Assembly: GCA_016806645.1 (NCBI GenBank)
Contig: JACSYO010002169.1
Span: 304,501 to 368,500 of the forward strand
DNA length: 64,000 nt
Source of the DNA: Ophiodon elongatus
Taxonomy: Eukaryota > Chordata > Actinopteri > Perciformes > Hexagrammidae
Direction of reading: 5' to 3'
Shown: piece after piece, positions 25,787-36,294 of the stretch
How the letters are laid out: each line of letters opens with the position of its first letter
Numbering within the stretch: position 1 is the first letter of the stretch
Notes under the pieces: model-generated
What the model was told of the DNA's origin: nothing
Seen by the model: only the letters and a program-made list of their open reading frames with translations
The model's database searches: none
Made by a program: the position numbers and the translations under genes

Positions 25787-26939
25787 ACACATTAGTATTC
25801 AAAATAATTATTTAAAAAACATGAAATAAAAATAAATATTATATTATTATTTATATTTATAAGTATTAATAATATATAATAATTTTTATTATATTATTAT
25901 TTAACAAACACGTACATCTGGTAGTATACTTAGTAGGATGAGGCTTAAAGTTTCAAATCTTTGTTGTACTGAACTTGGCGAGGTGACTCTCTGACCAGCA
26001 GGTGGAGCTGCGGCCGCAACTGCAAATACACAGAATGTTGACAAAATGATTTCAATAATCACATCTAACTTTGTTGCACTGTTGATATATTAAATATATT
26101 TTGTCGTGGAAGACAGAGAAACAAGTTCCTTAGCTGCCATGTGCATAACAGTTATAGTGGAGCACTCTGTGACAGGGCACTCCCAGCAACAATGATTGTA
26201 TAACATGTATAAATCAGTCAAATAAAAACATAAATAATAGTGCAGAAGTTAAAACATATAGCAGTATAATATAATACAAATGAAATAAGATGTGGTAATA
26301 GGTATTAAATTGTGGTGGACAGATGTGCAGAAGTGATACAATGAATAAATTGTAGTAGGCAGGATATATGTTCAGGTAGAAACCAGTAAACGGGTACAGA
26401 AATCAAGAAGAAGTAGTATGGAGGAATTCTGAATGAGAAACAAGGACAAAAGAGGGATGGAATGGAAAGATAAGATAGAAAAGAAGAGAATAAAAAGAAG
26501 AACACACATGCATACATATATATCCAATTTATGGAAAATACTGCTTCAGTATATAAACTGTGATTTCATTAATGCTGTCTGATAAGACACTGATAGATCT
26601 TTAAAAAGTCTCAACCGTTTCCCCTTGCAAGGGACAACATCTGAAAATCCCCCCTCGAACTCCCCAAAGGACCCTCATAGGGTTCTCGGGCCCCTGATTG
26701 GTGACCGCCGCTCTTGTCATACATGTGAGTGTTGCTCGGGTGGATTCATGAAGGGAAACAATACATGTTGGAGCGATAACATTTAACGCAAAGCATTCCT
26801 ATATCTGTGCATATTCTTTTTTTTTCTCCAAAATGAGAATCAATTCACATCCTGCAGCTCATTGTTGACATGTTGCATGGAATCACGCACGTGTCCTGGT
26901 CCCCGGAGAGGCCGGCTCCGGCCCCGCGTGCCGAGGGAC

Positions 26940-27180
26940 TGAGCGCCATAAACTGCGAATTCATTCAGCAGCTTCTGTTCATTCAGCAGCGCGAGCACTG
27001 CAGCTAATTGGTTCGATCAAAACGGGGAGGGGGAGAGGGAGGAGGAGGGGGGGTGCAAAAAAAAAAATCTTATGAATGAAATCCAGTCTAGTGACGTCAA
27101 TGGGGACCGCTTGACGCACGAATCACGTGGGCCGGGGAGGACGGGGAGGTATAAGAGCACCGCAGCCGCTGTCCGTGGTC
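26940..27180 (+). promoter_or_regulatory. vgf: vgf promoter: CRE, E-box and TATA
   Basis: A full palindromic CRE (TGACGTCA, 27092-27099), an E-box (CACGTG, 27124-27129) and a TATA-like element (TATAAG, 27150-27155) lie in that order, within about 65 bases. Transcription should start near 27180. The mammalian Vgf promoter is controlled by NGF/BDNF and cAMP through a CRE close to the TATA box, so the arrangement supports both the gene call and neurotrophin/CREB control in this fish. Confidence 0.75.
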
Positions 27181-27437
27181 CTGAAATCAGACGGAGCCAA
27201 ACGAGCGGAATCCCGGGAGAGAACTCGGAACAGGAGGTGAAAACAACAACAACAACAGTGGCGACACTTATTGTTAGATAACAACTCGTACACAACAACA
27301 ACAACAACAACAACAATAAGCAGAGCACGGAGCTGGCAGCGTGCTGTGTGCATGACAGCGGGGACTTCTTGCAGCTTTGAGTGTGACGTGACGAGGAGGG
27401 GAAGCTGGAATCCCCCGCTGCTCCGACTGGACTGCAA
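27180..27437 (+). other. vgf: vgf non-coding exon 1 (CAA-rich 5' UTR)
   Basis: From the predicted start to a donor CAA|GTAAGT at 27437/27438, joined to the acceptor TCCTCCAG before 29496. It holds two CAA-repeat blocks (27241-27258 and about 27292-27315), which make an unstructured leader, and an ATG at 27352 that opens a 31-codon upstream ORF running across the splice junction. Confidence 0.65.
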
Positions 27438-29505
27438 GTAAGTTCCGGCATTACTTTACTTTCTCTTCTGGAAAAAGAAAATCTGTTGGGTCGGCTGCCT
27501 GATAGTCAAAACTGAAAATTATTATTATATTTTTTATATTATAATATTGTAAAAAACAAAAATGTGTTATGTTTACACTGCTGAGCGCAGATCAGCCCAA
27601 AAGAAATACATTAAAAAAAGAAGATGTTGAAAAGAGAGTGGTTTCTGGTGTTTGTTGGGTTGAAATTGAGTCAGAAAAGCATACAAAAAAACGTGACACA
27701 TAATATATTAATTGATCAATCCAATAACACATTTCTTTTTCAGTTCACAGAGAGCGCTTTTTAATTGGTGCTTTGCATTGTGTGAGAGCTGAATGTATTG
27801 TCACTTGGACTTCCCATATTCCTTTGCTTCTGGTCAACACAGAGGTGGCTGTGTTGTCCCCCCTCCTTTTTCTTCCTCCTCCTCCTCACCATCTTCATCA
27901 TCATCACCACCATCATCACCATCATCACCATCATCATCATCATCATCATCAATTATCGTCATCTCCAGCCACCATCACCATGACTCGCTTTGCCAAAAAT
28001 AACCACATTGAAAATGAAATAGAACGAAGCTGCTTTGTGTGCATCAAGGTGACGATTTAAATAAATAAAAAATAAAAAAAGGTTATGATACAAAGTCAAT
28101 GACAGACCTTTTGTCGTGTCTAAAATGTCTGCATAACACTGACGTCCGTGATTGCTGTTTTGTTGTTGTTGAGGTTTACAGTGTGTAGGCTGCTGGCAGG
28201 TTACTCATGTTGCCAGAAGTCTGGAGGTGGTTCATGCTCACAGGTTTTTTTTCTTTTTCTTTTTTTTTTTCTTGATTCTCGGCTCTCAGGCGGATTATTA
28301 ATCCGCTTTGTTGGTATCAACTGTGGTGTGACCTGCTCAGGCCATGGAGCCTAAACCTCATGCAATCTGTTTGCTTATAATACATCTGTTTGCTTCGTGT
28401 GTGCGGAGGAGGAGATGAAGCCATTCGATCATGCGCTGCGTGTTTGCACATCACGCATCACGCATCCGCTGCAATCCAGCACCTCCACTGCAGAACGTGC
28501 CCAGTCAGTTAGTCTGTTATTGGCTCTTGAAATGGTAGATTCTTTATTATTTTTTTCCAATCACAAATTAACTTGTTTCCAACATTTTTGAGGGTGTGTT
28601 GAATCATCTCTACACCAGTATCAAACAGGAATATATATATAAGGCGCTATAGACACAATTAGCGCCGATATTTTTTTTTGCAGTGACCTAAAAGTAGTTG
28701 CAGCAAACAGTGTGGCGCGGTGCCATGCATCACGGCGGTGGTCCACGCAAAAGGAGAGCAGGTTGCTGAGCTGAATTCAGTGATGTTACTCTATCAGCAA
28801 AATATGTTGCGTGTGGTGCAGTGGTCCCGCTCCTGGAGAGCCACGTACGTGCTCTTATGTCCCTTCAAGAGTTGGCTCTTGATTGGCTGAACTGTGGGTG
28901 TTTAAAAAAAAAAGAAAAAAGAAAAGAAAATTAATTTTTCACATGTGAAATAGGAATAGGATGGTAACAATGTGCGAACTACGCCCATTTTCAAAATCCA
29001 TAAATGTTATTTCTATTGTCTAGTAAGATGGTCCAAAAATATAAGTAAACATGAACAACTCAAATCCCAAAACTAGAGTGCTAAAATTCAAACCTTTGAT
29101 GTCATCAACTATGAAGTGTGGAGCTGCTCCATCGACAATCAATTGGGAAACATGTTCTAGATGACACTGAGAGCACCCAGAGGAATGCTCTTAGTGTATG
29201 GCTACATTTTCCATTTCACAACTAAGAACACTAAAATAGAATAAAGCTCATTTGAGTAAAAAAGAAAAAGAAAACACAAAATCAGTCTTCCTTTCATTGT
29301 CTATGGAGCAGCTCCAAACTGCTTTTTTCTCTTCTTGATGGCATCACAAGTTTGAGACTTAAGACCTTCACACACTGGGAGCATTTCTTTTTTTCGAATT
29401 GTTGTTTTTGTCACGACTTTGTGCTGCAGGTCGAGATTTTTTTAATGAGTTATTTCAACTGAAGATGTGTCTCTGTGCTTTTCTCTCTCCTCCAGGCATT
29501 TCTGA
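27352..29505 (+). CDS. Upstream ORF in vgf leader (31 codons, spliced)
   Basis: ATG at 27352-27354, 28 codons and two bases to the exon end at 27437, then from 29496 the codons AAG CAT TTC and stop TGA at 29503-29505. The peptide starts MTAGTSCSFECDV. The stop lies 40 bases before the vgf ATG. The start context is weak (T at -3), so leaky scanning would still reach vgf. It could tune translation; whether it is translated is unknown. Confidence 0.4.
27888..27956. repeat. (ATC/ACC)n trinucleotide repeat in vgf intron 1
   Basis: About 23 CAT/CAC triplets in a row, open in all frames (poly-His, poly-Ser, poly-Ile on +; poly-Met on -). It is intronic. Confidence 0.9.
29085..29365. mobile_element. 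Foldback (inverted-repeat) element in vgf intron 1
   Basis: 29119-29139 (begins TGGAGCTGCTCCAT) and 29296-29316 are reverse complements with one mismatch. The similarity continues outward through GATGTCATCA versus TGATGGCATCA. The arms enclose about 155 bases of AT-rich sequence, as in MITE/foldback elements. Confidence 0.65.
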
Positions 29506-29545
29506 TCCCCCTCGCTGCTCACAGCGGACCCTCTTCTGAGTGACC

Positions 29546-31750
29546 ATGATTGGGTACCACGATGCTTCAAGTGCCCTTACCCTCCTAGTCCTCCTGACAG
29601 AGGCTTCCTTCTTCCATCTGTCTACCTCCAAGCCGATCAACACCCCTGGAGATGTTGATAACCCATACAGAGATGCTCCTCCTGGAAGGGACGAGGAGAC
29701 ACGATCGATGCAGAAAGAAGATGCAGAGGAAGAGGAAGAGCTCTTCAAAGATGTGGATCCCAAAACACTAGCGGCGGTTTTACTGGAGGCACTGAATCAC
29801 TCACGAGTAGAGCAAAGACGGGAGGGAGGGGAGCGCGATAGGATGGAAGGAGAAATGAAGGCTGAGATGGGGGAGGTTAAAGAAGACAAAGCGGACAGAG
29901 AAGTGAGAACGATGGAGGGGGCAGACAGAGATCGAGATGGACGACAGGAGTTGGAGTTGCTAATGGCTGCGCAGCAGAAGAAGCGGGAAAGAGAGGAGGA
30001 AGAGGAGAGACAGAAAGCTCGAGAAGAAGAAGAGAAGATGACAGAAAAGGTGACCAGTCGCACCACAAGTCAGGCGCTCCAGGTCCAAGCAGAGCAGCAG
30101 CCCGCTAGTCTGGATGGAACAGGGGAGAACGGGCAGGGTGCTGCCCCCGAGCAGGGGACAAACAGCCCTGAACAAGGCAGCAATGAGGAGGAGGAGCAGC
30201 TCAGCCCCGAGGAGCTAAAGAACCTCGAGACCATGATGAAGGAGTTTCCTCGTTTGAACACGGCCACGAAGAGGGAGGGAGATTCAGAGCAAACCCAGAG
30301 AGAGAGCAGAGGTTACAGCAGCTACAACGACATCATACCAATCAACAAGGGCAACGACCTCGCCTTGTCCAAGAAGAAACTGAAATGGCAGGAGGAGACG
30401 CAGAAAGGCCTGAACTTCCCAACGTTCAGGGGAGGCAATTTCATGGACGACTTCGAGGACAATAACTACGCTGGCAGTGATGCAGCACAGTCGCCTCAAC
30501 CGGCAGAGCAGCAGGGGATGGAAGAGGATGAACCACAGGATGAGGAGGAAGAGGAAGACGAGGAGGTGTTGAGTCCCGAGGAGGAGGAGGCTCGGGCCAA
30601 AGCAGAGCAGGAGGAGATGAGGAGGCAGGCGGCCGAGGCACAGAGAGCCAAGATGGAGGAGGAGAAGCTGGCCGACATCGCCTCGGACATGCTGCTGCGC
30701 TACATGGTCAAACAGAACAACGGGAACAAGAAGTACAGCTCGTCCCTGTCCAACGCCGCGGAGGACAAGAGGTCCGATGAGGAACAAGAGGTGACGGAGG
30801 AGGATGATATCGATCCCCAGACCATCGACAAGCTTATTGAGATCTCCAACAAGCTTCACCTCCCTGCCGATGACGTAGTGGACATCATCAGCGATGTGGA
30901 AAAGAAGAAGAAGAAAGACTTGCCACCCGAGATGGCGTCTCGTTGGCAACGACCTCCAACTCCGCTATCTTCCCAGTTCTCGTCATCCAATGGTTTTTCG
31001 TCATCCAATGGTTTCCCGTCATCCAATGGTTTCTCAGCATCGCAGATTCCAACTAGTCAAAATAGCTTCCCCGTCTCTAAGCAACCCTCCCCAGCTGTCA
31101 ATCTCCTCAAAACATGGTTACAGGAGAAATCGCCAACCAAGTCGCAGGATCTCTGGAGCAAACCTGCCAAGCCTCTGTTAGCCAATCAGAATCGTTGGCC
31201 CAAACCTCAGAAGCCTCTGTCAATCAAACAGGACTTCTGGCTCAAATCACCCAAATCAGTTTGGACTGGCTACCCTTTGTACCCCTACACATACCCATCC
31301 TACTACCAGAGGAAGCAGTACCCAGACTACTACCCCATCTATTTCCCTCCTCCCCCCAGACCCAAACCCCGTTACTACGTCCCCAAACCTGCTCTCACCC
31401 TCAACAACTTCCTTGGGAATTCCGTGGACGACACCTACTCTTTCCCTCCCAAACGCCGTCACCACAGCTGGGTCCAACCCCGGCTGAGAATCCCCCCTGC
31501 GGTCCTCCAGCAGAGGCCTTACTACACCGGCTACCGGTATCAGCCGGTACCCATCCCAAAACTTCGCTCCCCTCTCCGAATGCCTGTGATCCCACCTCAG
31601 CAGAAATATTATTATTCAGCCCCGGCGGCACCCGCAGCAACGAGAAATGAAAATTATTACGTGGCTGGAAAGCAGCCAGAGAGAAGCAACCGTGACGATC
31701 TGGAGAAATACATCCAGCAGATACTCATGAAGAGGCCACTGTTGGACTGA
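29546..31750 (+). CDS. vgf: Neurosecretory protein VGF (granin-like precursor)
   Basis: Precursor of neuropeptides stored in dense-core vesicles of neurons and endocrine cells. The whole CDS is in one exon (starts 29496), 734 residues against 615 in human. I chose the ATG at 29546 (ACC before it); the frame is open a little further upstream only from a GTG. It opens with a hydrophobic signal peptide. Blocks shared with mammalian VGF are, in order: ELFKDVDPKTLAAVLLEAL (residues 65-83), EEEKLADIASDMLLRYM in the middle, DPQTIDKLIEISNKLHLPAD (423-442) followed by a KKKKK cleavage site, and LEKYIQQILMKRPLLD at the C terminus. Glu-rich acidic tracts and many dibasic sites (KR, KK, RR) fit processing by prohormone convertases. 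Odd features: a tandem SSNGF stretch (30980-31033) and a Tyr/Pro-rich segment before the C terminus. The promoter has a CRE, as in mammals. Confidence 0.96.
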   Translation: MIGYHDASSALTLLVLLTEASFFHLSTSKPINTPGDVDNPYRDAPPGRDEETRSMQKEDAEEEEELFKDVDPKTLAAVLLEALNHSRVEQRREGGERDRMEGEMKAEMGEVKEDKADREVRTMEGADRDRDGRQELELLMAAQQKKREREEEEERQKAREEEEKMTEKVTSRTTSQALQVQAEQQPASLDGTGENGQGAAPEQGTNSPEQGSNEEEEQLSPEELKNLETMMKEFPRLNTATKREGDSEQTQRESRGYSSYNDIIPINKGNDLALSKKKLKWQEETQKGLNFPTFRGGNFMDDFEDNNYAGSDAAQSPQPAEQQGMEEDEPQDEEEEEDEEVLSPEEEEARAKAEQEEMRRQAAEAQRAKMEEEKLADIASDMLLRYMVKQNNGNKKYSSSLSNAAEDKRSDEEQEVTEEDDIDPQTIDKLIEISNKLHLPADDVVDIISDVEKKKKKDLPPEMASRWQRPPTPLSSQFSSSNGFSSSNGFPSSNGFSASQIPTSQNSFPVSKQPSPAVNLLKTWLQEKSPTKSQDLWSKPAKPLLANQNRWPKPQKPLSIKQDFWLKSPKSVWTGYPLYPYTYPSYYQRKQYPDYYPIYFPPPPRPKPRYYVPKPALTLNNFLGNSVDDTYSFPPKRRHHSWVQPRLRIPPAVLQQRPYYTGYRYQPVPIPKLRSPLRMPVIPPQQKYYYSAPAAPAATRNENYYVAGKQPERSNRDDLEKYIQQILMKRPLLD
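30980..31033 (+). repeat. vgf: 18-bp in-frame tandem repeat within vgf
   Basis: Three copies of an 18-base unit (TCGTCATCCAATGGTTTT-like) encode repeated SSNGF hexapeptides right after the conserved KKKKK processing site. The reading frame is preserved because 18 is a multiple of three, so copy number can vary without breaking the protein. Confidence 0.9.
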
Positions 31751-34290
31751 AAGGGGGATGAGGCAGCGACAGAATGGGGAAAGACGAGAGATGGGCAGAA
31801 AATATTTCTTCATGATCTTATTTTGCTAGTGTTCGGTTTTGTTTTACATATGTAACAAGTTCCTTTCTCCTATTTGGTTTGGTTTTGATTTGGACAAGGA
31901 CATTAAGGAGGACTTTATTTTCCAGACCTAGCCTGGATGAAATGTCACTTTGATAGGAAAAGGACAGGAAAGATACACATCTACACTCCTCCTCCGTGTG
32001 GGAGGGAACACAGGACGTACGTGGTCAGTTAGAAAGCATGCCGCGGCAAAGATTTGTATCATGCTAGAACTTCTCATCCAAAATCCCGGCATGACAACAT
32101 TCTCCATTTGGACATTTTACAATGCCAACAAAGGAGGACGCTTGAATATGTTGTTACCTGTACCTTTAGAAAAAATCTTTTTCAGAGTCGTAAGCAGCGA
32201 CGAATGCTGGTAAACGTTTGGAGGCTTATGGAGTTCTACTGTTTAAACTCAAAGAGAATATGTGTGTGATTATCTCATGCAGGGAAATTTTAACAATATT
32301 TCTTCACAACATTCTTTCTGAAATGACCACCTTTTGTCCATATAGTGCACAACAGACTCACCTTTCATCTCTTAGAGATGACATCTAATTCATGCATATT
32401 CTCTGAATGGCCTCGTGCCAAAGCCATTCGCTATCTCATAAAAAGAAAATGAATACATTTTTATGCAAATGTATCATTTTTGATGGTATTTGTATGAAGA
32501 TGCAGCAAAAACATTACAGCAGAACAGCACCTTTGCATTATGTATACTCACACAAAGCTCTTCATTATGAAATATAACGCAGCAAAAAGCATATTTCATA
32601 CAAAGGGCTGTGGAAGCCACTAACACCACTATAATGGCTTGGATGACTCACCCTTTTGCATAACTTCAATTACCTTGTTGCTATGGTGCCAAACCCTGAC
32701 CAAACTCTATATGGCATTCTTTTGACGCCTTCAGAGGAGGGTGCAGTGGCATACTGCTCTTTTACTAAACGCGTGCATTTCAACAGGTAAGGCTGGTGTT
32801 GTTCTATATCTTATTCTACATCACTAAATGTGTTTTAAACTTAATGCTGTCTGTAGCACTCTTATATTTCTAATCTGGACAATCACCAGCCTTATCCTTT
32901 AAAGATACCCTCGACGGTTTTGTCATTGCGCCCCAAAGTGCCCCAAAATCCCAAAGTTTCCTTCAGCTCAATGAAGTATAATTAGTGCGATTTTATTGTC
33001 CAACATTTATTTTTCATTAATCATTACAGGGCTTTTGAGCTAGATTACTAGCTTGCCTGGGGAAAGTAAAATTCCATGATGGGCTAGTAAATCTAGCAAC
33101 TCAGAAGCAACTTTGTTGTTATTTGATAACCGCGGATTGATAAAACAATTTGTATAGAGACAAGTAAAAATTTACTAACTCTAACCCTAACATTAATATT
33201 GAATTTTCTAAATGCCATCGATCACACATTTTATACATTTGTAGGTGAGAACTCTGAGCTGAAACTGGCTGCCTTACATGTCACTGTGACATCCCGAACA
33301 TTGCGCTTCATGTTTTTTTTATTTTACCACTTTATATTATCCACGAGATCGAGGCTGTAATCACTTTTGTAATGGAAGCAGATGGGATAATGAAATGATT
33401 CTCTGGAACTGATTCCACTGGAGATCGGATCAGTTCGCTCATATTCAGGTTTAAGTCACAATTTAAAAAAAACATGATGAACAGATTTTTTCATTGCTTG
33501 GATTGGATGGCAGTGTTATAAATATGATTGTAAAAGAAAAAAGAAAAATGAAGATTTTTTAACGTGCAAAAAAAACTGCAGAGTTCCTTTCTTTACTTAA
33601 ATGGCTACTGATAATCAGTAATCAATAAACACTTATTTTTTCTCCCCATTTACCTCTTTTTCAAATTCTTCACTGGGAACGAGAGCAGATGTTGCTCTTT
33701 GCTTTGTCTGTATTGTTGACCTTTGTGGTCATCTGTTGCTAAGGGATGAGCAAATCTCAACGTCTTTGTTGTCAAGCCAAAACAGAATCATGGCATCGAC
33801 AATCTCAAATTGAAAAAGAATGTAAACATGAGGCCATTAGTAAAAGAAAAAAAAAAGAGTGAACTGCGATGGAAATAAAAAAGAAGCTTTTGTAATTTTT
33901 AATGGTTTGTTGTTTTTTCAAGAAGGAAGTCTCAGATTGAGAAAGAGAAGGGGAGAAAAAAAAGAGGCTGAGATATGAAGCGACAGACAAGAGGCAAGGG
34001 TACAGTGTCTGCACGTTTATGTATACTTGCATCTAAAAATTGCTTCTTTGAAGACGTACAAGCATCAATTAAAAAAGTATTAAAAAAATCTAAAGACAGA
34101 AACAATGACGTCAGTGTACCTTAAAATCATTGTTTGATTCGTGTATGCGGAGAGTGTTGTCCATGGTCTTTTTAGATGTACCTTGTTGTAACCATCATAA
34201 TAAACATGCGTTTGCTGGATGTAAATATGCGCATGTCAATGACTACTTTTGCTACACATAAAGAAACAATAAAGTCAAACTATTTTTATT
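31751..34290 (+). other. vgf: vgf 3' UTR (long)
   Basis: After the TGA at 31748-31750 there are about 2.5 kb without a gene, ending at two closely spaced poly(A) signals (AATAAA 34199-34204 and 34268-34273). An earlier AATAAA near 33624 could give a shorter form. The sequence is AT-rich with several long A and T runs. Confidence 0.55.
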
Positions 34291-34323
34291 ACAAAAGTGC
34301 TTCGTTGTGGTTCATAAAACTGA

Positions 34324-34530
34324 TGGGTGGATGGATGGATGGATGGATAATTATGTGTGGGTTAGGTGGATGGATGGATGGATGGATGGATGGATGGATG
34401 GATAATTGTGTGTGGGTTAGGTGGATGGATGGATGGATGGATGGATGATTGGGTGGCTGGATGGATGGATGGTTGGGTTGATAGGTGGAAGGACGGAAGG
34501 ACGGACAGACAGACAGATGGACGGATGGAA
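34324..34530. repeat. (GGAT)n tetranucleotide array
   Basis: Blocks of GGAT/GGAC repeats, with two copies of a longer unit containing ATAATTATGTGTGGGTTAGG / ATAATTGTGTGTGGGTTAGG. It lies just beyond the vgf poly(A) signals and causes false Trp-Met-Asp-Gly frames. Confidence 0.9.
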
Positions 34531-34539
34531 GGTTTGCAG

Positions 34540-35501
34540 TCCGTGTAGTATTGACCAATCACAATTGAGCAGGCTTAGGTTGTGTACAGATAAAACATGA
34601 AGGGGAAGTAATTTGTAAAAGCAAATGAGCAAATTCCATTCAGCTCCATTGTATTGGCATGGAGGCTGGGCGCATTAGTTACTCGGCAATTGATCAGCTG
34701 TCAATGTCACCGTCACCAGAATGAGGCCAACAACTGCCTCAGCCACGGTCTGGCGCATTCTTAAAACTACATTCTCCTCCTTATGAATAAATCATGAACA
34801 CATCTAGGGTTAAGAATGATAATCCCCCGTGTAGCCCCTTGGGCCGATTACAGCACAGACAGTAATTAAAGGTGGGAGGGAGCAAAAGACAGGATTCGGC
34901 TTGCTTTGATACGTCGTGCTGCTTCGGGGTGGGGGTGTTCAGCAGGGTGATTAGAGGTTAGAGCAGGAGGTGGTGATCGTGGGCTGCAGGGATGTTCTAA
35001 CACCCACACAGTGGGTGCGTTTGAGAAACACTGAAACTATAGAGAGGACTTCCACAGGCTGTCAAGTGAGGTTCAGTAACTCAACCTCAGAACAACATGG
35101 ACAGATGTGTGAACTGACTGGGTGGTGTGTATGTGTGTGACAGGAATGCACAGGAATAAAAGACATACAGGAATGGGATGGGACATGCATTAGTCAGGCT
35201 GAGACCCAAGGCTGCACTGAAATGAAAATCCAAATGAAAAGGCTGCTGGTGAGAATAAAGAGGAGGGAGAGTGGAGGAACAGAGAAGAGGAGTGAGAGCG
35301 TGCCAGATGACGGGGTTAGGAAAAAGTAACACGGGGCTGGGCAGAGGCAGGGAGGAGGGAAGGAGCGAGGGATGAGATAAGGGAGGGAGTGGAGCGGGTT
35401 GATGGTTGCAGCTCTGCCCATGGAGAGGTGCGGTGATTCATGATGTCACGTGGTGAAGACTGGGTGACTCATCCACCAACATCATCATGCAGCCACTGCA
35501 G

Positions 35502-35571
<70 letters not shown>

Positions 35572-36212
35572 TGCACACATGAGACATATGTATAGCATGC
35601 ACGTTCATGCACACAAACTGATCAAACATATTCATGAGAGTGTAATTTCTCAATAGAAATCAGGAAACAGCATGCTCATTAGAACACTTACACCACGTTT
35701 ACATACTAATAAGCAACATGCAGTACCTACTAGCAACTACATCTCCCCTTGGTATTAACATGTGGTCTATGTCTGGGTGTGTTATCTGGATAATGGCACC
35801 AGATCATGTGACTTTTTATTCACACATGCTATTAATAAGTCATGGTAATTATTTCCACTTGGCCCAAATCTAGTTTCTAAAGGTGGAACGTGCAAGAACT
35901 GAATTAAACGATGTGTTTGCGTTATTCTGATCTTTATTAGATTTCGGGACGTCTACACTCCAGCAACCCAACCCTAAACTCATTTTTTGTCTTCATTCTT
36001 TTTTTCTCATGGTATGTCTTAAAGTGTTTGAAGGATATGTTTTAAAATGAGTCAGCCAGACCGTTTTACAAGCCAGAAGAGTATACGTGGTCATCCATAC
36101 CTAACAATAAATGCATTGTAATATTTGCTCACTTATCATTCAACAATATCTTCAAATAATTTCATCCATTTGCAGTCTTTATAAACTTAATTTGCGACCG
36201 TTCACATCCACC
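34540..36212. other. vgf-tRNA intergenic DNA
   Basis: No gene recognised. It contains a CA microsatellite (35503-35567) and GA-rich sequence around 35200-35400 that produces Pro/Ser-rich frames on the minus strand. Confidence 0.6.
35503..35567. repeat. (CA)n microsatellite
   Basis: An uninterrupted AC run of about 65 bases in intergenic DNA. Confidence 0.95.
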
Positions 36213-36294
36213 GGTAGCGTGGCCGAGCGGTCTAAGGCGCTGGATTAAGGCTCCAGTCTCCTCGGAGGCGTGGGTTCGAATCCCACCGCTGCCA
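36213..36294 (+). tRNA. tRNA-Leu (anticodon AAG)
   Basis: An 82-base gene that folds as a type II (long variable arm) tRNA. The acceptor stem is GGTAGCG with CGCTGCC, the D-arm contains TGGCCGAGCGGTCTAAGGCG (A box), the anticodon stem is CTGGA/TCCAG around loop TTAAGGC with anticodon AAG at 36247-36249, the variable arm is TCTCCTCGGAGG, and the T-arm GGGTTCGAATCCC is the B box. The discriminator is A at 36294. There is no intron and no encoded CCA end. A TTTT terminator follows at 36303-36306. This is nearly the same as vertebrate cytosolic tRNA-Leu(AAG), which decodes CUU/CUC after A34-to-inosine editing. Confidence 0.97.

Larger units (their letters stand above)
19430..26900. other. ap1s1-vgf intergenic DNA with transposon relics
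   Basis: Over 7 kb without a supportable gene. It contains a terminal-inverted-repeat element (20669-21113), a composite repeat (about 21440-22260) with a 13-bp tandem array, a hairpin (23886-23922), a fish-type repeat (24605-25050) and a retroelement 3' end (about 25180-25786). Open frames of up to 137 codons were inspected and show no domain or splice context. Confidence 0.6.
27438..29495 (+). other. vgf: vgf intron 1
   Basis: Holds a CAT/ATC trinucleotide array (27888-27956) and a foldback element (about 29085-29365). No gene is supported inside it. Confidence 0.65.

Noticed and set aside
26982..27002. RE1/NRSF-like site (TTCAGCAGCGCGAGC..) upstream of vgf
   Set aside because: The left half matches the neuronal silencer consensus, but the right half has several mismatches in core positions, too weak to annotate.
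29540..29545. Upstream GTG as the vgf start
   Set aside because: The frame is open from a GTG at 29540, but the first in-frame ATG at 29546 has a good context and is followed directly by the signal peptide.
33175..33192. Telomere-like CTAACCCTAAC run in the vgf 3' UTR
   Set aside because: Only about 18 bases and imperfect; most likely chance, not an interstitial telomere array.
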